Positions 1-6,601 of a stretch of 6,601 nucleotides of DNA are shown here, one piece after another. Position numbers and translations under genes: made by a program. The DNA lies in assembly GCA_003694825.1 (NCBI GenBank), contig RFJS01000169.1, positions 1 through 6,601 of the forward strand, given 5' to 3'. Position 1 is the stretch's first letter; every line of letters begins with the position of its first letter. The DNA comes from Verrucomicrobiota bacterium (GTDB lineage: Bacteria > Verrucomicrobiota > Verrucomicrobiia > Opitutales > Opitutaceae). The notes under the pieces were generated by a model. It saw only the letters and a list, made by a program, of their open reading frames with translations. It did not search any database and was not told where the DNA came from.

Positions 1-53
1 CTTGGACAGTTGTGCCTTGGCGCGGACAACCGTTCAGGGCATACGCGAACCTC

Positions 54-178
54 ATGTCGTCTCTGCGGCTCAACCGTGTGCTCGCCTTCGTCCCTCTGCT
101 CGGACGCCTTCGCCGCTACCGGTGGAGTGACCTGAGGCACGACGCCCGCGCCGGGCTCAACGTCGCCCTGCTCGATTT
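54..178 (+). pseudogene. 5' part of sulP, out of frame with the rest of the gene
   Basis: This stretch encodes the cytoplasmic N-terminus and the beginning of the first membrane segment of the SulP transporter that continues from 188. The segment RYRWSDLRHDARAGLNVALL (restored residues 21-40) matches the usual SulP entry pattern, in which a basic 'DLR-D--AGL-VAL' stretch leads directly into 'PQSMAYA'. In its own frame the reading continues into unrelated residues and stops at 201-203. ATG 54 is the preferred start because it gives a normal-length N-terminus. GTG 12 is in the same frame and would add 14 residues. No clear Shine-Dalgarno sequence precedes either start, and the frame is open to the window edge, so the true start could lie further upstream. 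Confidence 0.75.
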
Positions 179-181
179 CCG
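176..181 (+). other. Apparent one-base deletion (frameshift) in sulP
   Basis: Before this site SulP homology runs in the frame of ATG 54 (GLNVALLDF). After it, homology runs in the frame of ATG 188 (PQSMAYAMIAGLP). The DNA reads tttccgcagagcatg. One extra C, giving tttcccgcagagcatg, would join the two frames into LDFPQSMAYAM with nothing missing or duplicated. The site is a TTT-CC run. The frame change is seen directly; its cause (sequence error or real mutation) is inference. Confidence 0.8.
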
Positions 182-187
182 CAGAGC

Positions 188-1813
188 ATGGCCTACGCGA
201 TGATCGCCGGCCTGCCGGTGCAGGCGGGCCTCTACGGTTCGGCACTGGGTTCGGTGTCCGCTCCGTGGTTTGCCAGTTCCCGCTTTCTCATCGCCGGCCC
301 GTCGAATGCGACGGCCGTCCTCCTCCTCTCGGGCATGGCCACGCTCAACATCCCCGAAGGCCAGCGGCTCGCCGTCCTTCCGGTGCTCGTGATGATGGTC
401 GCCACGGTTTTCCTGCTCGGCGCCGCCCTCAACGCGGGCGTCATCGTCCGCTATATCTCCCGGACGGTGATCACCGGCTACGTCACGGCCGCCGGATGCC
501 TGATCGTCGCCAACCAGATCAAAAACGTCCTCGGCCTGCACATCGCCCGCGACAGCACGCTCTTCAGCACCGTCTGGCACACGCTCCAGGCCCTCCCCGA
601 GACCAACCCCGTCGCCCTCGCCACCGGCGCATCCACCCTCGTTCTCTACTTTCTGCTCCGGCGTTTCCTGCCGGGACTTCCCCATGTGGCGATCACCCTG
701 ACAGTGGTGACGGCCGCCACCACAGCCCTGACCCACTTCGCCGGCCTCTCCTTCGAAACACTCTCCGCCGCGGGCGTGGGCGATTTCTCCCTCGCGCTGC
801 CTCAGGTGGACCTCGAACTGTGTTCGAAACTGGCCAGCCCCGCCATCGCCATCGCCTTCCTCGCCTTTCTCGAGAGCACCTCGATCGCCAAAACGCTCGC
901 TGCCCGCGCCGGCGACACGATCGATGTGCGTCAGCACATGATCAGCCTCGGTATCGCCAACGCCGTCAGCGCACTTGGCCGCGGCATGCCCGTCTCCGGT
1001 TCTCCGGCACGCTCGACGCTCAACTGGAGCAGCGGCGCCCACACGCCACTGGCCAATTTCATCAGTGGCCTTCTCGTCATCGCGGGCATCATCACGTTGA
1101 GCCCCTTGATCGCCCTCATTCCCAAGGCCGGGCTGGGGGCGCTGGTCATCGCCGTCGGCCTCGCCCTGATCGACCCCAGGACGATCGCCCAGGTTGTGCG
1201 CACCACTCGCTCCGATGCCGCCACTTTCGCGGCGACGGCCATCGGCGGCATTCTCTTCCCCCTCGACACAGCCATCTTTCTGGGCGTGCTCACCTCCCTG
1301 CTCCTCTTCCTCCACAAGGTCGCGCAGCCCAAACTCGTCGAATACGCCTTCAACCAGCGCGGCGAGCTCGCGGAAAAGACTTCCGAGCAAGCCCGGACCG
1401 TGCCCGCCGTCTCCATCGTCCACGTCGAGGGCGACCTGTTTTTCGGCGCCGCCGACGTCTTCCTCGAACAGATGCGGCTGCTCGTGCAGACGGAAAACCT
1501 CAAGGTCATCCTCCTGCGCATGCGCAATGCCCACAATCTCGACGCCAGCGCCGCCTTCGCCATCGCCGAACTGGTGAAGTTTGCCCGCCAGAACGGTCGG
1601 GATGTCGTCGTCAGCGGCCTGCAGCCCGACGCCGAGGCGGTGTTTCGGCGTTCCGGTCTTCTCGACCTCATCGGCGAACAGAACATCTTCCGCTACACTC
1701 CGGAAAACGTCACCCTCTGCACCCGCGACGCCCTGAAGCGGGCCCAGCAGATCATCGGCGCCGAGAAAGCCGACATCATCCTCTTCGCCAAGCCGACGAT
1801 TCCAGAGGATTAA
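188..1813 (+). CDS. SulP family inorganic anion transporter with C-terminal STAS domain (main reading frame)
   Basis: This is an inner-membrane secondary transporter of the SLC26/SulP family. Members move sulfate, bicarbonate, dicarboxylates or other anions, and the substrate cannot be told from sequence here. The protein opens inside the first membrane segment (MAYAMIAGLPVQAGLYGS), a family hallmark. Several hydrophobic segments follow, among them LPVLVMMVATVFLLGAALNA, the conserved AIAFLAFLESTSIAKTLAAR, and a stretch with GMPVSGSPARSTLN, equivalent to the family's 'G-PVTG--SR---N' region. A cytoplasmic STAS domain occupies restored residues ~448-560, with the LDAS motif in its regulatory loop (NAHNLDASAAF). 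ATG 188 is only the first start in this frame: the real N-terminus lies in the other frame from 54, and repair gives ~586 aa, normal for the family. The gene ends at TAA 1811-1813, about 230 bases before nifJ. If the frameshift is real, membrane segment 1 is lost and the transporter is probably inactive. Confidence 0.9.
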   Translation: MAYAMIAGLPVQAGLYGSALGSVSAPWFASSRFLIAGPSNATAVLLLSGMATLNIPEGQRLAVLPVLVMMVATVFLLGAALNAGVIVRYISRTVITGYVTAAGCLIVANQIKNVLGLHIARDSTLFSTVWHTLQALPETNPVALATGASTLVLYFLLRRFLPGLPHVAITLTVVTAATTALTHFAGLSFETLSAAGVGDFSLALPQVDLELCSKLASPAIAIAFLAFLESTSIAKTLAARAGDTIDVRQHMISLGIANAVSALGRGMPVSGSPARSTLNWSSGAHTPLANFISGLLVIAGIITLSPLIALIPKAGLGALVIAVGLALIDPRTIAQVVRTTRSDAATFAATAIGGILFPLDTAIFLGVLTSLLLFLHKVAQPKLVEYAFNQRGELAEKTSEQARTVPAVSIVHVEGDLFFGAADVFLEQMRLLVQTENLKVILLRMRNAHNLDASAAFAIAELVKFARQNGRDVVVSGLQPDAEAVFRRSGLLDLIGEQNIFRYTPENVTLCTRDALKRAQQIIGAEKADIILFAKPTIPED

Positions 1814-2031
1814 GCGGTCGAGCCGTCGAGAACGCGGCCACCTCGCCTTTCCACCGCACGTTTTTTGCGCGGCGCGTCCCGCACCCTGCGCCTGCCACCG
1901 CCGCCGCCGGAAAACTGCAGCAGCACCGGCGGCGGGCATCGCATCGGCGATTCAATTCAGGCGCATCGCTTGGCAAGCAACGCGAAGCCGTTTGCCCCCA
2001 CCTCTGGCATATTCACTCGGCATACGGCGCG

Positions 2032-2037
2032 AGAAGG
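2032..2037 (+). promoter_or_regulatory. Possible Shine-Dalgarno sequence for an alternative GTG start of nifJ
   Basis: The purine-rich AGAAGG lies four bases before GTG 2042, which is in frame with nifJ. It is 22 bases from ATG 2060, too far to serve that start well. The six residues added by GTG 2042 (initiator, then QSQPS) are not conserved in the family as I know it. Both starts precede the conserved TVDGNEAVASVAYR region. The spacing to GTG is slightly short, so this is suggestive only. Confidence 0.35.
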
Positions 2038-2059
2038 TGCCGTGCAATCCCAGCCGAGC

Positions 2060-3637
<1,578 letters not shown>

Positions 3638-5716
3638 ATTCGCCCATCCCCGTCGACAAGCTCTGGGACCGGCTTCCGCGCGAAATCCAGAAGACGATCC
3701 ACGAGAAGCAACTCAAGGTGTATGCGATCGACGCCTACGATGTCGCCCGCCGCAGCGGCATGGGCGGCCGCATCAACACCATCATGCAGGTCTGCTTCTT
3801 CAAGCTCTCCGGTGTCCTTCCGCCCGACGAGGCCATCGACAAAATCAAGAAGGCCATCGAAAAAACCTACGGTCGCAAAGGGCCGGAAATCGTCCGCAAG
3901 AACTTCCAGGCCGTCGACAACGCCCTCGATGCGCTCCACGAAGTGCCCATTCCCGCGGACAACGAAAACGGCAAGCCGCTGCCGCCCGTTGTCTCCCCGG
4001 CCGCTCCGGAATTCGTCCAGCGCGTCACTGCCACGATGCTCCGTGGCAAGGGTGACCTGCTGCCCGTGAGCGCCTTCCCCGTCGACGGCACCTGGCCGGT
4101 CGGCACCGCCAAATGGGAGAAGCGCAACGTCGCCACCGAAATCCCCGTCTGGGACCCGTCGGTCTGCATCCAGTGCAACAAGTGCGTCAACATCTGCCCG
4201 CACGCCGCGATCCGCGCGAAGTTCTACGATCCGGCCCTGCTCGAAGGCGCACCGGAAACCTTCAAATCCACGAAGTTCCGCTCCCGCGACTTCCCCGACC
4301 AGCTCTACACCCTGCAGGTCGCTCCCGAGGACTGCACCGGCTGCTCGCTCTGCGTGCAGGTCTGCCCGGCCAAGAACAAGGCCGATCCGCGCCGCAAGGC
4401 GATCAACATGGAGCCGCAGCTTCCGCTGCGCGAAACCGAACGGACCAATTACGAATTCTTCCTCAGCCTGCCCAACCCGGACCGCACGAAGATCAAGCCC
4501 GAGGTGAAAATGTCGCAGTTCCTCGAGCCGCTCTTCGAATACTCCGGAGCCTGCGCCGGCTGCGGCGAGACCCCCTACATCAAGCTCGTCACCCAGCTCT
4601 TCGGCGACCGCGCCGTCATCGCCAACGCCACCGGATGCTCCTCCATCTACGGAGGCAACCTGCCGACCACGCCCTACACGACCAATGCCGAGGGCCGTGG
4701 CCCGGCCTGGTCAAACTCCCTGTTCGAGGACAACGCCGAGTTCGGCACCGGCATCCGCTATGCCCTTGACCATCTCAAAGATCGCGCCCGGCTTCTGCTC
4801 CACCGCCTCGCACCCCAGGTTGGCGACGAGCTGGTGCGCAACCTGTGCATCGACGGCCCGCTCGACGAAGCGGCACTGAAAGTCATGCGCGACCAGGTCG
4901 CCGCTCTGCGCGAGAAACTCGTCTCCATCGACTCGCCCGACGCCGCCGAGCTCAACCAGATCGCCGACCACCTCGTGCCCAAGAGTGTCTGGATCTTCGG
5001 CGGTGACGGCTGGGCCTACGACATCGGCTACGGCGGTCTCGACCACGTCCTCACCCTCGGACGCAACATCAACATCCTCGTGCTCGACACCGAGGTGTAT
5101 TCAAACACCGGAGGTCAGCGCTCGAAATCCACGCCGCTCGGCGCCACCGCCAAGTTCAGCATGGGAGGCAAGGAAGCCCCGAAGAAGGACCTCGGTCTGA
5201 TCGCCATGAGCTACGGCAATGTCTACGTCGCCCGCATCGCCATCGGCGCGAAAGACACCCAGACGCTCAACGCCATCCGCGAGGCCGAATCCTACGACGG
5301 ACCGTCCCTGATCCTCGCCTACAGCCCGTGCATCGCCCACGGCTTCGCCATGCACCTCGGAGCCGAGCAGCAGAAACTCGCGGTCGACTCCGGCCACTGG
5401 CCGCTCTACCGCTTCGATCCGCGCAAGCGCGACGAGGGCCTCAATCCGCTCACCCTCGATTCTCCGCCGCCGAAGGCAGCGCTCGCCCGCTACCGGCAGA
5501 ACGAGCTGCGCTTCCGCGCCCTGGAGAAGCTCAATCCCGAAAAGGCCCACGAATACGCCGAGGTCGCCGAGCACATCTCCCGGGCCCGCTACCACATGTA
5601 TCGACAGATGGCCGAAATGAGCGTGCTCAAGCCCCCCGGACACGGGGCGGACGAGGCGCCCGCCGAGCCGTCCGCCAGCGAAGTCGCCGACAACTGAGAC
5701 CCACCCGCCATCCGCA

Positions 5717-6601
5717 ATGAACCTCGAAACCGAATACCTCGGGCTCAAACTGCCCCACCCGCTGATCCCGGGTGCCTCGCCACTGGCCAGCAACCTCGAC
5801 ACCGTCAAACAACTCGAGGACGCCGGCGCCGCGGCCATCACCATGCACTCCCTCTTCGAGGAGCAGCTCATCCAGGACCAGTGGTCCACGCACGTGCATA
5901 CCGATTCGGTTGCCGAGTCCTTTGCGGAAGCGACCTCTCTGTTCCCGAATCTCGAGGACTTTCAGCTCGGGCCGGACGAATACCTCGAGCAGCTTCGCAA
6001 GATCAAGGAGACCGTCGACATCCCGGTCATCGCCTCGCTCAACGGCACGCGCATCGGCGGATGGATCGACCATGCGAAGCTCATCGAGGAGGCGGGCGCC
6101 GATGCGCTCGAGCTCAACGTCTACTACGTCGCCACCGATCCCGGAGAGACCACCGAGGAAGTCGAATCCCGCACCCTCGACATCCTCCGGGCGGTGCGCG
6201 CCGCCGTCAAAATCCCGCTCGCGATCAAGCTCTCGCCCTACTACTCGGCCTTCGCCAACTTCGCGCGCGAGCTCGATGTGCTCGGGGCCGACGGCCTGGT
6301 GCTGTTCAACCGCTTCTACCAGCCCGACATCGATCCCGAGAATCTCGAGACCACGCCGAAACTGGAGCTGTCCAATTCGCACGAACTGCGCCTGCGGCTG
6401 CGCTGGCTCGGGATCCTCTGCGAAAACGTCGAGTGCTCGCTCGCCTGCTCCGGTGGTGTGCATCGGGCCATCGATGTCATCAAGGCCGTCATGGCCGGCG
6501 CCGACGCCGTCCAGTGCGTCTCCGCCCTCCTGCATTTCGGGCCGAAACACATCACAACCCTGCTGGATGGCATCCGCTACTGGATGGAAGAACATGAATA
6601 C
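5717..6601 (+). CDS. Dihydroorotate dehydrogenase-like flavoprotein (partial, runs off the right edge)
   Basis: An open frame from ATG 5717 reaches the window end without a stop: 295 residues of a family usually around 330, so some tens of residues are missing. It is a TIM-barrel FMN protein like class 1 dihydroorotate dehydrogenases. It has the N-terminal YLGLKLPHPLIPGASPLA, IASLNG (105-110), ELNVYY (132-137), IKLSPYY with Lys-171 at the FMN-contact position, FNRFYQPDID (197-206), and the phosphate-binding CSGGVHRAIDV (from 244) and AGADAVQCVSALL. True class 1A enzymes have LNLSCPN, whose Cys is the catalytic base. Here the aligned residue is Tyr-137, so dihydroorotate oxidation is doubtful. 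It begins 19 bases after nifJ with no evident Shine-Dalgarno sequence, suggesting co-transcription and perhaps translational coupling. A redox partner or regulator of PFOR is a possible role, by inference only. Confidence 0.88.
   Translation, partial: MNLETEYLGLKLPHPLIPGASPLASNLDTVKQLEDAGAAAITMHSLFEEQLIQDQWSTHVHTDSVAESFAEATSLFPNLEDFQLGPDEYLEQLRKIKETVDIPVIASLNGTRIGGWIDHAKLIEEAGADALELNVYYVATDPGETTEEVESRTLDILRAVRAAVKIPLAIKLSPYYSAFANFARELDVLGADGLVLFNRFYQPDIDPENLETTPKLELSNSHELRLRLRWLGILCENVECSLACSGGVHRAIDVIKAVMAGADAVQCVSALLHFGPKHITTLLDGIRYWMEEHEY

Noticed and set aside
1845..1880. Possible rho-independent terminator around the T6 run at 1861-1866.
   Set aside because: The best stem before the T run is about four base pairs with a long loop. 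The other pairing (CCGCAC with GCGCGG) places the T run in the loop. Neither resembles a functional terminator.
116..1939. A 607-codon open frame on the - strand opposite sulP.
   Set aside because: It lies antisense to a clearly homologous SulP gene. Its product is low-complexity, rich in Gly, Glu, Asp and Arg, and resembles no family I know. Long antisense frames are expected where codons end in G or C.
1970..2026. Sigma-70-like promoter for nifJ using TTGGCA at 1970-1975.
   Set aside because: No acceptable -10 box lies 16-18 bases downstream. The AT-richer CATATT at 2008-2013 is about 32 bases away and has no -35 match of its own.
1865..2041. Extension of the nifJ frame upstream to 1865.
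   Set aside because: The frame is open, but the extra residues have no family resemblance and precede the normal PFOR N-terminus. This is most likely non-coding DNA between the genes.
5627..6595. A 322-codon - strand frame, and a 238-codon + strand frame at 5881-6597, across the flavoprotein gene.
   Set aside because: Both overlap the dihydroorotate-dehydrogenase-like gene, which shows clear family motifs. Their products look compositionally biased and unrelated to known families.

Overview
The window is a compact, GC-rich bacterial segment with all recognisable genes on the + strand. It carries three genes: a SulP-family anion transporter, a NifJ-type pyruvate:ferredoxin oxidoreductase (PFOR), and a dihydroorotate-dehydrogenase-like flavoprotein that runs off the right edge. 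Codons end mostly in G or C. The organism is a bacterium with ferredoxin- or flavodoxin-linked pyruvate metabolism. A finer placement (for example among Verrucomicrobiota) would be a guess.

Layout. Bases 1-53 hold nothing I can assign. From about 54 to 1813 is sulP, whose first ~42 codons lie in a different frame from the rest. A non-coding stretch of about 230 bases (1814-2041) follows, with no convincing terminator or promoter. From about 2060 (or GTG 2042) to 5697 is nifJ, split by one frame change near 3550. After a 19-base gap, the dihydroorotate-dehydrogenase-like gene starts at 5717 and is still open at 6601.

Both breaks look like loss of one base in a short C or G run, and family homology continues in the new frame immediately after each. 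Adding one base at each site gives full-length proteins of about 586 aa (SulP) and 1212 aa (PFOR) with all expected cofactor residues. I therefore read them as probable sequencing or assembly errors. Two genuine inactivating mutations cannot be excluded from the sequence alone.

Function. PFOR oxidises pyruvate and CoA to acetyl-CoA and CO2, passing two electrons to ferredoxin or flavodoxin; it can also run in reverse. The downstream flavoprotein is close enough to be co-transcribed, but it lacks the catalytic cysteine of class 1 dihydroorotate dehydrogenases, so pyrimidine synthesis is unlikely to be its job. The SulP transporter is separated by a longer gap and may be an independent unit. 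I found no mobile element, CRISPR array, RNA gene or clearly new system. The least explained item is the PFOR-linked flavoprotein.
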